From contig NZ_CP085135.1 of the NCBI RefSeq assembly GCF_020616515.1, forward strand, positions 1,984,001 to 2,048,000: a stretch of 64,000 bases of DNA, written 5' to 3'. The notes under the pieces are model-generated. The model ran no database searches. It had not been told where the DNA came from and was given only the letters and a program-made list of their open reading frames with translations. This DNA comes from Mesorhizobium sp. PAMC28654. GTDB lineage: Bacteria; Pseudomonadota; Alphaproteobacteria; Rhizobiales; Rhizobiaceae. This document shows positions 19,229 through 30,381 of this stretch, piece by piece; position 1 is the stretch's first letter, and the number at the start of each line of letters is the position of its first letter. Both the position numbers and the translations under genes were made by a program.

Positions 19229-20176
19229 TTAATTCGCGGCCGGCTTGCGCGCCGGATAGCCATTTGGATGCGGCGGAATTGCCTTGAGATAGGCGGCGAT
19301 GGCTGCACGATCCTCTGGTGCCAATTCGGCCATGTTGCGTTGCACGTCGACCATGGCGCCACCGACGGAATCGAAATCGGGCGTGAAACCGGTTTCGAGA
19401 TAATTTGCGATATCGGCCTCCGACCATTTGCCGATGCCACCCTCGCCCGTGATGTTCGGCACGATGCCGTTGCCTTCCGCAGCCACCGCACCTGCCAGCC
19501 ACTCGCTCTTTTTCGTGCCGCCTGCAACGTCGCGCGGCGTGTGGCATTCGCCGCAGTGACCCGGCCCTTCGACCAGGTAGCGACCGGCCATCACCGACTC
19601 AGGCGTGCCTGCGGGAAAAGAAATGACCGGCTGATCGCCGAGATAGAGCAGTTTCCAAAGGCCGATGCCGCGACGGATGTTGAACGGGAATGTCAGCGAA
19701 TTCCCCGGCGCCTCGCCGGCGACCGCCGGTAGCGTCTTCAGAAAGGCATAGAGGTCGGCAATATCCGCCGGCTTCATGCGCGCGTAGGAGGCATAGGGGA
19801 ACGCCGGGTAAAAATGCTCGCCGGACGGCGACACGCCCTTCAGCATCGCATTGGCGAGGTCCTCGACCGACCACGCGCCGATGCCATCCTTGGGATCTTG
19901 CGAAATGTTGGGCGGAACGAAGGTTCCAAAAGGCGTCTTGAGCTCCAGGCCGCCCACGAGTTGGAGCCGCGCATCGCCCTGCGAACCCGGCTTGGCGTGG
20001 CAGGACGTGCAGCCGCCAGCGTAGAAAATGCGCTTGCCCTTCATCGCATCGCCCGAGCCGAGTTTTGCCAGGGTTTGCGTGTCGAGCTTGACCGGCGCGG
20101 ACAGGAACCACCCGGCAACCGCACCGACGCCGCCCAGAATGACGACGGCGCCAATGAGTTTCTTCAGGAGCGGCAT
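19229..20176 (-). CDS. Di-heme c-type cytochrome, membrane anchored
   Basis: A 315-residue cytochrome with an N-terminal membrane helix (about 6-26) and two c-heme domains. CTSCHAKPG (near residue 57) and CGECHTPRDV (near 208) are the covalent heme sites, each with a later Met-containing ligand segment (YARMKPADIADLYAFLKTLP; NMAELAPEDRAAIAAYLKAIP). It resembles the cytochrome subunits of membrane alcohol or gluconate dehydrogenases, but no dehydrogenase gene is adjacent. It is encoded 9 bp after the cytochrome c' gene and should form an operon with it. Electron partner unknown. Confidence 0.9.
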   Translation of the reverse strand: MPLLKKLIGAVVILGGVGAVAGWFLSAPVKLDTQTLAKLGSGDAMKGKRIFYAGGCTSCHAKPGSQGDARLQLVGGLELKTPFGTFVPPNISQDPKDGIGAWSVEDLANAMLKGVSPSGEHFYPAFPYASYARMKPADIADLYAFLKTLPAVAGEAPGNSLTFPFNIRRGIGLWKLLYLGDQPVISFPAGTPESVMAGRYLVEGPGHCGECHTPRDVAGGTKKSEWLAGAVAAEGNGIVPNITGEGGIGKWSEADIANYLETGFTPDFDSVGGAMVDVQRNMAELAPEDRAAIAAYLKAIPPHPNGYPARKPAAN

Positions 20177-20185
20177 TGCCCGCGA

Positions 20186-20623
20186 TCAGCCCTTTTTCAC
20201 CCTGTAGGATTGATGGCAGGTGCCGCAGTTGGAAGCGATGGTGCCAAATGACGTCTTCAGCGTGTCGACATCGGCGGGCGCCGCTGCGGCCGCTGCCTTG
20301 ACGTCGGCAAGGTATTTGTCCTCGGCAGCCTTGAAGCCACCCATGTCTTCCCAGATCTTCGGCGACGCGGTGGTGTCGCCCTTGTCGCTGCCGGCCGGAA
20401 AGAGGGCGTCGACATCGAGCTTCTCGGCATTCGCCTGCAACGCCTGCAGTTGCGTCAGCACGGCAGCGGCATCAAAGGGGTCCTCGCCTTTCACCACTTT
20501 CGACAGTCCACCAACGATCTTGCCACGTTCCTTCATCAGAGCCTGCCGATCCAGGATCGGATCCGCGAATGCCGCCGATCCGGCGAGAGCGAGCATAGAG
20601 ATGGCGAGGACAAGCTTTCTCAT
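20186..20623 (-). CDS. Cytochrome c' / c556 family protein
   Basis: A 145-residue periplasmic four-helix-bundle cytochrome. The Sec signal peptide MRKLVLAISMLALAGSAAFA precedes a mature part with RQALMKERGKIVGGL (containing the Met/distal region of the family). The single heme site CGTCHQSYRVKKG lies at the very C-terminus, as in cytochromes c'. It is upstream of and 9 bp from the di-heme cytochrome gene, implying they act in one electron chain. The cytochrome c' group also binds NO, but that role is not shown here. Confidence 0.9.
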   Translation of the reverse strand: MRKLVLAISMLALAGSAAFADPILDRQALMKERGKIVGGLSKVVKGEDPFDAAAVLTQLQALQANAEKLDVDALFPAGSDKGDTTASPKIWEDMGGFKAAEDKYLADVKAAAAAAPADVDTLKTSFGTIASNCGTCHQSYRVKKG

Positions 20624-20744
20624 TCAATTGGCTCCATGGATGAAGGTACTTTGAGACAGGACGTTAACGGATGTGGCGGCTGGAATATTCCCTCATGCCC
20701 GGACAATTTCTTGCCGGGCTTCACTTGTGAAATGGTCTCGATAT

Positions 20745-20779
20745 AAAAAGAAAAGCCCCGGTTGCGCCGGGGCTTTTCT
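20745..20779 (-). terminator. Intrinsic terminator of sodB
   Basis: A 13-bp perfect stem, AGAAAAGCCCCGG (20749-20761) / CCGGGGCTTTTCT (20767-20779), with a TTGCG loop. Read on the minus strand it follows the sodB stop by 8 bases and ends in a T run (TTTTTATAT). Confidence 0.95.
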
Positions 20780-20787
20780 GGAATGGG

Positions 20788-21390
20788 TCAGGCCTTGGCC
20801 TTTTCGTAGAGTTCGAGGACGTGATCCCAATTGATCAGGCTGTCGACGAAGGCTTCGAGATATTTCGGCCGCGCGTTGCGATAGTCGATGTAATAGGAGT
20901 GTTCCCACACATCCACGCCGAGGATCGGCGACGCGCCATGAACGAGCGGGTTCTCGCCGTTCGGGGTCTTCGAGATAGCCAGCTTGCCGTCCTTGACCGA
21001 AACCCAGGCCCAGCCCGAACCAAACTGCGTTGTTCCGGCAGCGATGAAGTCCGCCTTGAACTTGTCGTAGCCGCCGAGATCGCTGTCGACAGCCTTCTGC
21101 AGCGCACCCGGCAGCTTGTTGCCGCCGCCGCCCTTCTTCATCCACTTCCAGAAATGGATGTGGTTGTAGTGCTGGGCGGCATTGTTGAAGAGACCGGCAT
21201 TCTTGCCGAACGACTGCTTGACCACCTCCTCGACCGACAGGTCGCCCAAGCCGGCTTCAGCAGCGAGCTTGTTGCCGTTGTCGACATAAGCCTTGTGGTG
21301 CTTGTCGTGGTGATACTCCAGCGTCTCCTTGGACATGTAAGGCTGCAAGGCCTCATAATCGTAGGGCAGAGCGGGCAATTCAAAAGCCAT
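20788..21390 (-). CDS. sodB: Fe/Mn superoxide dismutase
   Basis: A 200-residue cytosolic enzyme converting superoxide to oxygen and peroxide. All four metal ligands are visible: His in LEYHHDKHHKAYVDN, His in NNAAQHYNHIHFW, and Asp and His in GVDVWEHSYYIDYRN. The HYNHIHFWKWM and GSGWAWVSV segments are typical of Fe/Mn SODs; metal preference cannot be settled by reading alone. It begins MAFELPALPYDYEAL. There is no signal peptide. It is monocistronic with its own terminator, typical for a housekeeping SOD in this group. Confidence 0.96.
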   Translation of the reverse strand: MAFELPALPYDYEALQPYMSKETLEYHHDKHHKAYVDNGNKLAAEAGLGDLSVEEVVKQSFGKNAGLFNNAAQHYNHIHFWKWMKKGGGGNKLPGALQKAVDSDLGGYDKFKADFIAAGTTQFGSGWAWVSVKDGKLAISKTPNGENPLVHGASPILGVDVWEHSYYIDYRNARPKYLEAFVDSLINWDHVLELYEKAKA

Positions 21391-21561
21391 GGGTAGTACT
21401 CCCTCGTGGAAAAGGTCCGGTGTCTATACCGGACTAAGATAGGTCTGGATTGAGCTGGGACAACTCCGGAATGAAGCGCCGGTTCCCTTTCTAAGCAGGT
21501 TCCAGAAAAGTGTCACACGCTTTCCGACAAGGACCTGCGTCAAAAACAAAGGTCCGGGCGG

Positions 21562-22440
21562 TCAGCCGGCCGAAGTCGAATGCGCCCATTCCCAATAGAG
21601 GTCGCGTGCCTTCTTGGCCACAGGGCCGGGCTGCAGATCGCGATCCTCGATACGGGTTATCGGCACCACCTTGGAGTGATTTCCGGTCGAGAAAATCTCG
21701 TCGGCGTCCAGGAAATCACGCACGGAGAGCGCCTTTTCGGTCGTCTTGAAGCCATACTTGCCAAGCAGCGTCATCGTCCGGGAACGGGTAATACCGGAAA
21801 GGAACGTACCGTTCGGCGCTGGCGTCAGCACATGGCCGTCCTTGACCAGGAAGATGTTCGAGGTCCCGGTCTCGGCGACATTGCCCAGCATATCCAGCAC
21901 CAGGGCATTGTCGAAACCGCGCATCTTGGCTTCCAGGATGGCACGGCCGTTATTGGGATAGAGGCAACCGGCCTTCGCATTTGTCGGCATCGTCTCGATT
22001 GTCGGACGCCGGAACGGCGACACGGTCACCGAAAAGCCGGTCGGCGGGATCATCGGCGACTCATAGAGACAAAGGCAGAAGCGCGTCGATGCGGGATCGG
22101 CCGGAACGCCCATGTAGCCGCCATGCTCGGCCCAGTACATCGGCCTGATGTAGACGGCGGTCTTGCCGTCGAATTTCTTCAACCCGTCCCAGGTCAGACC
22201 AACAATCTGTTCCGCGCTCATGGATGGCTTGAGGCCTAGCGCTATCGCGGAAGAATTCACCCTGGCGGCATGGAGTTCGAGGTCAGGCGCCACCCCTTCG
22301 AACCAGCGACCGCCGTCGAACACGCTGGTGCCAAGCCACATGGCATGGCTGCGTGGCCCCAGAATGGCGACATTGCCTTCGTACCAATCACCATCCACGA
22401 AAGTCCATGTCGCGGATTGCGCCGCTGCTGCCAATGTCAT
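21562..22440 (-). CDS. Class IV PLP aminotransferase (branched-chain aminotransferase type)
   Basis: A 292-residue cytosolic enzyme. It shows the fold-type IV core: GTSVFDGGRWFEG near residue 40, the PLP Lys in NAKAGCLYPNN, and the signature FDNALVLDMLGNVAETGTSN, then NGTFLSGITRSRTM. These fit branched-chain-amino-acid aminotransferases, which make Leu, Ile and Val from their keto acids. D-amino-acid aminotransferase or aminodeoxychorismate lyase relatives are less likely. ATG at 22440 (MTLAAAAQ) is preferred; a further in-frame codon at 22473 adds 11 residues. It is divergent from the haloacid dehalogenase gene. Confidence 0.88.
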   Translation of the reverse strand: MTLAAAAQSATWTFVDGDWYEGNVAILGPRSHAMWLGTSVFDGGRWFEGVAPDLELHAARVNSSAIALGLKPSMSAEQIVGLTWDGLKKFDGKTAVYIRPMYWAEHGGYMGVPADPASTRFCLCLYESPMIPPTGFSVTVSPFRRPTIETMPTNAKAGCLYPNNGRAILEAKMRGFDNALVLDMLGNVAETGTSNIFLVKDGHVLTPAPNGTFLSGITRSRTMTLLGKYGFKTTEKALSVRDFLDADEIFSTGNHSKVVPITRIEDRDLQPGPVAKKARDLYWEWAHSTSAG

Positions 22441-22617
22441 TGCTTCGTTCCGTTGCGATACTGTCTTGTGCAATCATTGGAAGATGCTTTGGCGGGCGCC
22501 GTCAACCGGCATGGACGAGATTTGTTGGGGCCAGCGACAAGCGTAGCGGCTCGAAATCCGCCATACCAGGCACAATCGGGGCTTGCACCCGGTGCCACGC
22601 GGCTCCAGAACTGCCTC

Positions 22618-23280
22618 ATGCACTACGCCGCTTACGTTTTCGACGCCTATGGCACGTTGTTCGACGTCCATGCCGCCGTTCGTCGTCACGCCGACCAGAT
22701 CGGACCGGACGGCCAGCTACTGTCGGAAATTTGGCGCGCCAAGCAGCTGGAATATTCCTGGGTGCGGACGCTGATGGGCGCCTATGCCGATTTCTGGCAA
22801 CTCACCGAGCAGGCCCTGGATTTCGCGCTGCGCAAGGTTCCGTCGGCAGACACCGGTCTCAAGGCCAAGCTGCTGGACGCCTATTGGCGACTCGACTGCT
22901 ATCCGGAGGTACCGGCCGTCCTCAAGGCGCTCAAGGCATCGGGGGCGAGACTGGCAATCCTATCCAACGGCTCGCCTGAAATGCTGGAAGCGGCCGTCAA
23001 GTCCGCCGCGCTCGACCAGGTCCTGGACGACATCTATTCGGTCGATACCGTCCGGCGCTTCAAGACCGATCCATCCGTCTACGACATGGTTGCCACCGGC
23101 TGGCGGCTCTACCCGGGTGCGATATCCTTCCAGTCGTCCAATCGCTGGGATATTGCCGGCGCGACAAAATTCGGCTTCCGAACCGTCTGGATCAACCGCA
23201 GCAACCAGCCTGAGGAATACAGGGATTTCCCGCCGGCCCTGATCCTGCCGTCGCTGGAGGCTCTGGTGGCCGGCGGCTGA
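22618..23280 (+). CDS. Haloacid dehalogenase, type II
   Basis: A 220-residue HAD-superfamily hydrolase. The nucleophile Asp is in YVFDAYGTLFDVH, followed by a helical cap (ALDFALRKVPSAD), motif II ILSNGS, the Lys in RRFKTDPSVYD, and the motif III region SSNRWDIAGATKFG with its Asp. SSNRWD is the classic 2-haloacid dehalogenase signature, giving hydrolytic removal of halide from short 2-haloalkanoates. Many homologues have no proven substrate. ATG at 22618 places the nucleophile Asp near residue 8, as in the family. Confidence 0.9.
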   Translation: MHYAAYVFDAYGTLFDVHAAVRRHADQIGPDGQLLSEIWRAKQLEYSWVRTLMGAYADFWQLTEQALDFALRKVPSADTGLKAKLLDAYWRLDCYPEVPAVLKALKASGARLAILSNGSPEMLEAAVKSAALDQVLDDIYSVDTVRRFKTDPSVYDMVATGWRLYPGAISFQSSNRWDIAGATKFGFRTVWINRSNQPEEYRDFPPALILPSLEALVAGG

Positions 23281-23455
23281 TCCCCTGACATGTTGCCATC
23301 ACGCAACAGTGGTAGCGCGGTCACAGCTTTGCCTTTCTTTGTCCACCCTGCGGCCAGATTTGGAACCGCCTATCGCGCCAAGTGTTAGGTCGAGCACTGC
23401 ACGCGCAACGGCGTATTCACGCTTTGTTGCGATTTGAGACTTTAAAAAGGCAACC

Positions 23456-24232
23456 ATGTCCATACCTGAATCGCCCCCCTTTCGCCTGAGCCGCCGCGGC
23501 TTTCTCAATGTCGCGGCCCTGGGTGCTGCCTCGGTCGCCGTTTCCGCTTGCACCACCACTAGTCCCGTAGCGGTCAATCCCCCGCAACCAGCCTATGTCG
23601 AACCTCCGCTGGCCGACTATGTGACCATGTATGCCGCAGTCAGCGATGGCGGCTTCGACCTCCCAGCCATCCCTGTCGACAAGATCGATCCGCGCTTTCT
23701 GCGTCAGATCGTTCAGGATCCGACCGGCCAGAAGCCAGGAACCATCGTCGTCGATACAACTAATCACTTCCTCTATTTGGTGCGTCCGGGCGGCGAAGCG
23801 ATCCGCTACGGCGTCGGCCTTGGCCGCGCCGGCTTCGCGTGGTCGGGCGACGCCGTGGTCCAGTGGAAGCAGAAATGGCCGAAATGGACTCCGCCAGATG
23901 AGATGATCGCGCGGCAGCCGGAACTGAAGCCGTATAGCGCAGACAATGGCGGCATGCCCGGCGGCCTCAAGAACCCGCTTGGCGCACGCGCGCTCTATCT
24001 CTTCCAGGGCAACCAGGACACGCTCTACCGCTTGCACGGTTCGCCGGAATGGCGGTCGATCGGCAAGTCGGTCTCGTCAGGCTGTGTGCGCCTGATGAAC
24101 CAGGACATCATCGACCTTTACGACCGCGTGCCAAGCAAGACCCCGGTCATCGTCACCGCAGATGTCAGTGACCCCACGGCAGGGACCAACCACAAGGGCA
24201 TTGCGATCGATAGTGGCGTCCCGACCGGCTAA
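23456..24232 (+). CDS. L,D-transpeptidase (YkuD domain), Tat/lipoprotein-type signal
   Basis: A 258-residue envelope enzyme that forms 3-3 peptidoglycan cross-links or attaches proteins to the wall. The N-terminus has SRRGFLNVAALGAASVAVSAC: a twin-arginine motif ending in a lipobox-like VSAC, so it may be an exported lipoprotein. The YkuD domain spans about 98-235 with the catalytic HGSPEWRSIG and SVSSGCVRLMNQD (His and Cys). Alphaproteobacteria with polar growth rely on such enzymes. It is convergent with the HerA-like gene and not in an operon. Confidence 0.93.
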   Translation: MSIPESPPFRLSRRGFLNVAALGAASVAVSACTTTSPVAVNPPQPAYVEPPLADYVTMYAAVSDGGFDLPAIPVDKIDPRFLRQIVQDPTGQKPGTIVVDTTNHFLYLVRPGGEAIRYGVGLGRAGFAWSGDAVVQWKQKWPKWTPPDEMIARQPELKPYSADNGGMPGGLKNPLGARALYLFQGNQDTLYRLHGSPEWRSIGKSVSSGCVRLMNQDIIDLYDRVPSKTPVIVTADVSDPTAGTNHKGIAIDSGVPTG

Positions 24233-24326
24233 GCGCCCGCGCCGTGAAATCGGTCCTTTGAGCCGATAGACAGCAACAATTGGAGGCCTATCCGGGGCTG
24301 AAACCGGAGAGACCTCTCCTGCTGAT

Positions 24327-25874
24327 CTAGCGGCCTCGCGAGAGGCTGCCAAGGATGCCCCGAACGATCGCCCTTCCAACCGACGAGCCGACCGAACGCA
24401 CCACCGACTTGATCGCGGCCTCTGCCACCGTCTGGCGGTTGGACGGGCGCGGCGCTGGCGCCCGTCGGCCAGTGGATTGCGGAGGCGGATCGTCATTGCC
24501 GAAACCTGGAATGGTCCAGCGCGAGCCGCCACCGCCTTGCTGCTGCGCCTGCTGTTCGGCGTCCTGGGCATCCCTGGCTTTTTTCTGAAGCATCTCGAAG
24601 GCCGATTCGCGATCGATGACCTCGTCGTATTGGCCGGCGACCGGGCTTTCCTGGATCAGCTTGCGGCGCTCGTCCGGCGTGATCGGGCCAAGCCGCGAAG
24701 ACGGTGGCCGGATCAGCGTTCGCTGAACCATGGATGGAACGCCCTTGGCCTCCAGCGTCGAGACCAGCGCCTCGCCAGTAGCGAGTTGAGTAATCGCCGT
24801 GGCGCAGTCGAAATCGGGATTTGGCCTGAACGTTTCGGCCGCCGTCCTCACCGCCTGCTGCTCACGCGGCGTATAGGCGCGCAACGCGTGCTGTACGCGA
24901 TTGCCGAGTTGGGCCAGGACTTTTTCAGGGATATCCAAGGGGTTCTGGGTGACGAAATAGACGCCGACGCCTTTCGAGCGGATCAGGCGGACCACTTGTT
25001 CAACGCGGTCGACCAGCACTTTGGGCGCCTCGTCGAACAGCAGATGCGCTTCGTCGAAGAAGAACACCAGCTTCGGCCTGTCGGGATCGCCGACTTCCGG
25101 AAGCACCTCGAATAGTTCCGACATCAGCCACAACAGGAAGGTCGCGTAGAGTCGCGGGTTCATCATAAGCTTGTCGGCCGCCAGCACGCTGATGGCGCCC
25201 CGTCCGTCACGGGTTGTACGCATGATGTCCGAGATCCTGAGCGCAGGCTCGCCGAAGAAATGTGCCGCCCCCTGCTGTTCGAGAACCAACAGCGTGCGCT
25301 GGATCGCACCTACCGATGGCTTCGTCACATTGCCGTAGCGCGTGCTGATCTCATCGGAGCGCTCGGCGATGTTGGCAAGAAGCGCCTGCAGGTCCTTCAA
25401 ATCCAGCAGCAACAAGCCTTCCTCATCCGCGATACGGAAGGCAATGTTCATGATGCCTTCCTGCGCATCCGTCAGGTTCATGAGTCGCGACAGAAGCAGC
25501 GGTCCCATCTCCGAAATAGTGGCGCGGATAGGGTGTCCCTGTTCGCCGAACAGGTCCCAGAAGATGACCGGAAATTCCTGGAAATCGTAGGGGTCGAGCT
25601 TGACATGTTCGGCTCGCTTGCCCAGAAAATCCTGCGGCGTGCCCATCATGGCGATGCCGGACAGGTCGCCCTTGATATCGGCGCAGAACACCGGCACGCC
25701 GGCATTCGAAAAACCTTCCGCCAGAATCTGCAAGGTCACCGTCTTGCCTGTGCCGGTGGCGCCAGTCACGAGGCCGTGGCGGTTGCCATATTGCAGCAAT
25801 AACTGTTCGGCGCGCTGATAGCTGTCATCCGGCTTGCGGCTGGCGCCGATGAAAATACTCGTGTCGTCAGCCAT
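24327..25874 (-). CDS. HerA-like DUF853 ATPase
   Basis: A 515-residue P-loop ATPase of the HerA/FtsK superfamily, DUF853 branch. Walker A is [17 protein letters not shown] (near residue 40) and Walker B is [15 protein letters not shown]; an arginine-finger-like region follows ([13 protein letters not shown]). The N-terminus [17 protein letters not shown] is conserved. The C-terminal tail is Gln/Gly/Pro-rich and then helical ([17 protein letters not shown]). HerA proteins translocate or unwind DNA with the NurA nuclease; no nurA is adjacent, and DUF853 members have no proven task. ATG at 25874 is chosen over an upstream codon at 25943. Confidence 0.88.
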   Translation of the reverse strand: MADDTSIFIGASRKPDDSYQRAEQLLLQYGNRHGLVTGATGTGKTVTLQILAEGFSNAGVPVFCADIKGDLSGIAMMGTPQDFLGKRAEHVKLDPYDFQEFPVIFWDLFGEQGHPIRATISEMGPLLLSRLMNLTDAQEGIMNIAFRIADEEGLLLLDLKDLQALLANIAERSDEISTRYGNVTKPSVGAIQRTLLVLEQQGAAHFFGEPALRISDIMRTTRDGRGAISVLAADKLMMNPRLYATFLLWLMSELFEVLPEVGDPDRPKLVFFFDEAHLLFDEAPKVLVDRVEQVVRLIRSKGVGVYFVTQNPLDIPEKVLAQLGNRVQHALRAYTPREQQAVRTAAETFRPNPDFDCATAITQLATGEALVSTLEAKGVPSMVQRTLIRPPSSRLGPITPDERRKLIQESPVAGQYDEVIDRESAFEMLQKKARDAQDAEQQAQQQGGGGSRWTIPGFGNDDPPPQSTGRRAPAPRPSNRQTVAEAAIKSVVRSVGSSVGRAIVRGILGSLSRGR

Positions 25875-26131
25875 TTTGTCCGGTCTCCGCAAACCTGATT
25901 TGGTCACCGCCGAAGGTATAGTGACGCCATCCGGAAGCGACAATGGCTACACTCGAAAATGGCCTTTTGGAGCTTGCGGATTTTGCCAACGTTTGGCAAT
26001 CGGTTGATGGTTCGCAATGCCGGCAATGGGTGGTGTCAATCATCGCCGCGTCATGTTGCATTGTGATATGGGGCGAGGAAACGTAGACTGACATCTCCAG
26101 GCTGATGCGGCCGACAAAACGAGGAAAGCGG

Positions 26132-27570
26132 ATGGGCGCTGGTGCCTTGATCCACGATGCCGAGATTCCGAATGCCGACAGGCAGCGATGGCTGGCTCTT
26201 GCGGAGAAAGCACTCGCCGGTGCGTCCTTTGAGGAAAGGCTGGTAGCCCGTACCGACGACGACATCCGGATCGAGCCACTATATGATCGCTCGATCATCG
26301 GCGAGCCACTCGTGCGTGGAAACCCGAGATCGCCCTGGATTGTCAGTCAGCGTATAGACGATCCCGATGTCAGCCGTGCCAAGGCCCAGGCACTGGAAGA
26401 CGTGGCGCAGGGCGCCACCGGATTGTCGCTTGTCTTCGAAGGCGCTCCCAATGCGTTCGGCTACGGCCTGCCGAGAACGGCAAAGGCGCTGGAGACCGTG
26501 CTCGATGGCGTGCCGCTCAATCGCGTGCAGGTCCGTATCGATACCCATCCCTGGAGTCGTCCGATGGCCGACTGGCTGGTGGCGTTCCTGAGCAAGCGTC
26601 GGTCTGATCCAGCAAAGCTCAACCTGTCCTTCGGCATTGATCCCGCGGCGATCCTTGCTGGGACCGGACGGCTACGCATGTCGATAGAAGCACTGCAGGA
26701 ATCGATGCCGCAATCGCTGGCACATTTCTTTTCGATGGGTGTCCCCGGTGTGCTTCTCGAAGCCGACGGGCGCGTATTCCACAATGCGGGCGCTACGGAA
26801 GCGCAGGAACTCGGCATCATGTTGGCTTCGGCCGTCTCCTATCTCAGGATGTTCGAGAAGGCCCGGCAGCCACTTGTCTATGCTGCACCCCATATTGGCT
26901 TTGCGCTCAGCGTCGACCAGGACCAGTTCCTGTCGATGGCCAAGGTCCGGGCCTTGCGCAGGCTATGGGCACGAGCGCAGGAAGCCTGCTCGATCCCAAA
27001 TTCCACCGCCAGTGTCCATGCCGAAACATCGTTTCGCATGATGACGGCGGCGGACCCGGAGACGAACATCCTGCGCACCACGATTGCCGGCTTTGCCGCG
27101 GCAGTCGGCGGGGCGGATTCGATCTCGATCCTGCCGCACACCATCGTGCATGGTCTGCCTGCCGGTTTTGCCCGGCGCGTTGCCCGCAACGCGCAACTGA
27201 TCATGGCCAATGAAAGTCATATCGGTCACGTCGCCGACCCGGCCTATGGTTCCGGCGCCGTCGAAGCGCTGACCATGGAACTCTGCCAGGCGGCCTGGAC
27301 AGAATTCCAGCGGATAGAAGCGGAAGGCGGCGTGCTTGCCAGCCTTCAGGACGGGCACATCCAGAAACGTGTTCAGGCCGCGTCCGCGCAGCGCAACGCG
27401 GCCTATCAGGCTGGCGAACGAGCAATCGTCGGCACGACACTCTACCCGCTGCAGAACGAACGCCCGGTCGAGACACTGGCAGCGGAGCGCCGGCCTGCCT
27501 TCACTGAAGGTGTGGCGATTTGCGAACCGCTAATTCCCGTCCGCATCGATCAATCGATCGGAGGCGCATC

Positions 27571-27574
<4 letters not shown>
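26132..27574 (+). CDS. mutA: Methylmalonyl-CoA mutase, small (beta) subunit
   Basis: A 480-residue non-catalytic partner of the B12-dependent mutase that interconverts methylmalonyl-CoA and succinyl-CoA. The TIM-barrel part is recognisable ([64 protein letters not shown]), but no cobalamin-binding DxHxxG motif is present, as expected of the small subunit. GAGGAA precedes ATG 26132, which is chosen over 26105. The stop TGA overlaps the TTG start of the large-subunit gene (TTGA). Confidence 0.93.
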
Positions 27575-29691
<2,117 letters not shown>

Positions 29692-29700
29692 CAAGCCTCT

Positions 29701-29755
29701 GTTATAATATCCGTTGTAACAACGCACTGATTGAGTTATAATCATCGTTGCAACA
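29701..29755 (+). promoter_or_regulatory. Toxin-antitoxin promoter with two direct operator repeats
   Basis: Two near-identical 21-base repeats start at 29701 and 29735 (GTTATAAT..TCGTTG.AACA pattern), 34 bp apart, or about three helical turns. A sigma70-like promoter is embedded: -35 TTGTAA (29714-29719), 17-base spacer, -10 TATAAT (29737-29742). Repeat 1 covers the -35 and repeat 2 covers the -10, as expected if antitoxin binding blocks the promoter. The ATG of the antitoxin follows at 29768 with AGGA upstream. Confidence 0.7.
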
Positions 29756-29767
29756 GGATAATCCACC

Positions 29768-29998
29768 ATGAACACCACCATCCGCAAGATCGGTAATTCC
29801 GAAGGCGTGATCCTGCCCAAGGATCTGCTCGACCGCCTGAATATGAAAGCCGGCGACAGCATCGTCATTGTCCAGGAAGGTGATGAGCTGCGTTTGCGCC
29901 GCACCGAGGACAGCGCCGAAGAATTCGAACGCAAGATGAAGATCGCGCGCGAACGAATGAAAAAATATGAGGTTGCCTACCGTGCACTCGCGAAATGA
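29768..29998 (+). CDS. MazE/AbrB-type antitoxin
   Basis: A 76-residue protein. Residues 1-46 form an AbrB/SpoVT swapped-hairpin DNA-binding domain: MNTTIRKIGNSEGVILPKDL, then LDRLNMKAGDSIVIVQEG and ELRLRRT. The C-terminal 30 residues are highly charged (AEEFERKMKIARERMKKYE) and would form the toxin-neutralising helix. It probably binds the two repeats upstream. The stop overlaps the doc start (ATGA), so the two are translationally coupled with antitoxin first. Doc toxins of phage P1 type pair with a Phd antitoxin; here the antitoxin has an AbrB fold, a known but less usual pairing. Confidence 0.9.
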   Translation: MNTTIRKIGNSEGVILPKDLLDRLNMKAGDSIVIVQEGDELRLRRTEDSAEEFERKMKIARERMKKYEVAYRALAK

Positions 29999-30381
29999 CC
30001 GAGCATCATTCGCGGGAATTCGTGGAGTCCCTTCACGCCGAGCAGCTGCGTCTGCACGGCGGAGCAGCGGGCATCCGTGACCAAGGAATGCTGGAATCGG
30101 CTCTTGCCCGGCCTACACAAAAGGAAGCCTACGGCGAATCGGATCTGTGCGAACTAGCAGCCGCCTATCTCTTCGGCATCGCCAAGAACCATCCGTTCGT
30201 TGACGGCAACAAGCGCACGGCCTTTGCCGACGCCGATCTGTTTCTCTATTTCAATGGATTGAGTATCGAGGCTGATCAGCAGGACGTCATTCAATTGGTC
30301 TTAATGGTCGCCGCCAGCGAGATCGATGAGGCGGGGGCCGCAGCTTTCTTCCGCGACCATGTCGTCAAGCTCAAGGACTAG
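29995..30381 (+). CDS. doc: Doc-type Fic-fold toxin
   Basis: A 128-residue toxin of the death-on-curing family. Doc kinases phosphorylate EF-Tu and stop translation. The Fic-fold motif is NHPFVDGNKRTAFADADLFL, containing the H-F-D-N-K-R positions of Doc. Upstream lie the typical GGAAGIRDQGMLESALARP and AAAYLFGIAKN. The length is normal for Doc. It overlaps the antitoxin by 4 bp. Its stop TAG (30379-30381) is made of the TA target of the IS630 insertion plus the first G of that element; the same TAG would form without the insertion, so the protein is unchanged. Confidence 0.93.
   Translation: MTEHHSREFVESLHAEQLRLHGGAAGIRDQGMLESALARPTQKEAYGESDLCELAAAYLFGIAKNHPFVDGNKRTAFADADLFLYFNGLSIEADQQDVIQLVLMVAASEIDEAGAAAFFRDHVVKLKD

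Noticed and set aside
18435..19547. 370-codon minus-strand open frame over the serine hydrolase end
   Set aside because: Arg/His-rich, no motif, and runs across two real genes.
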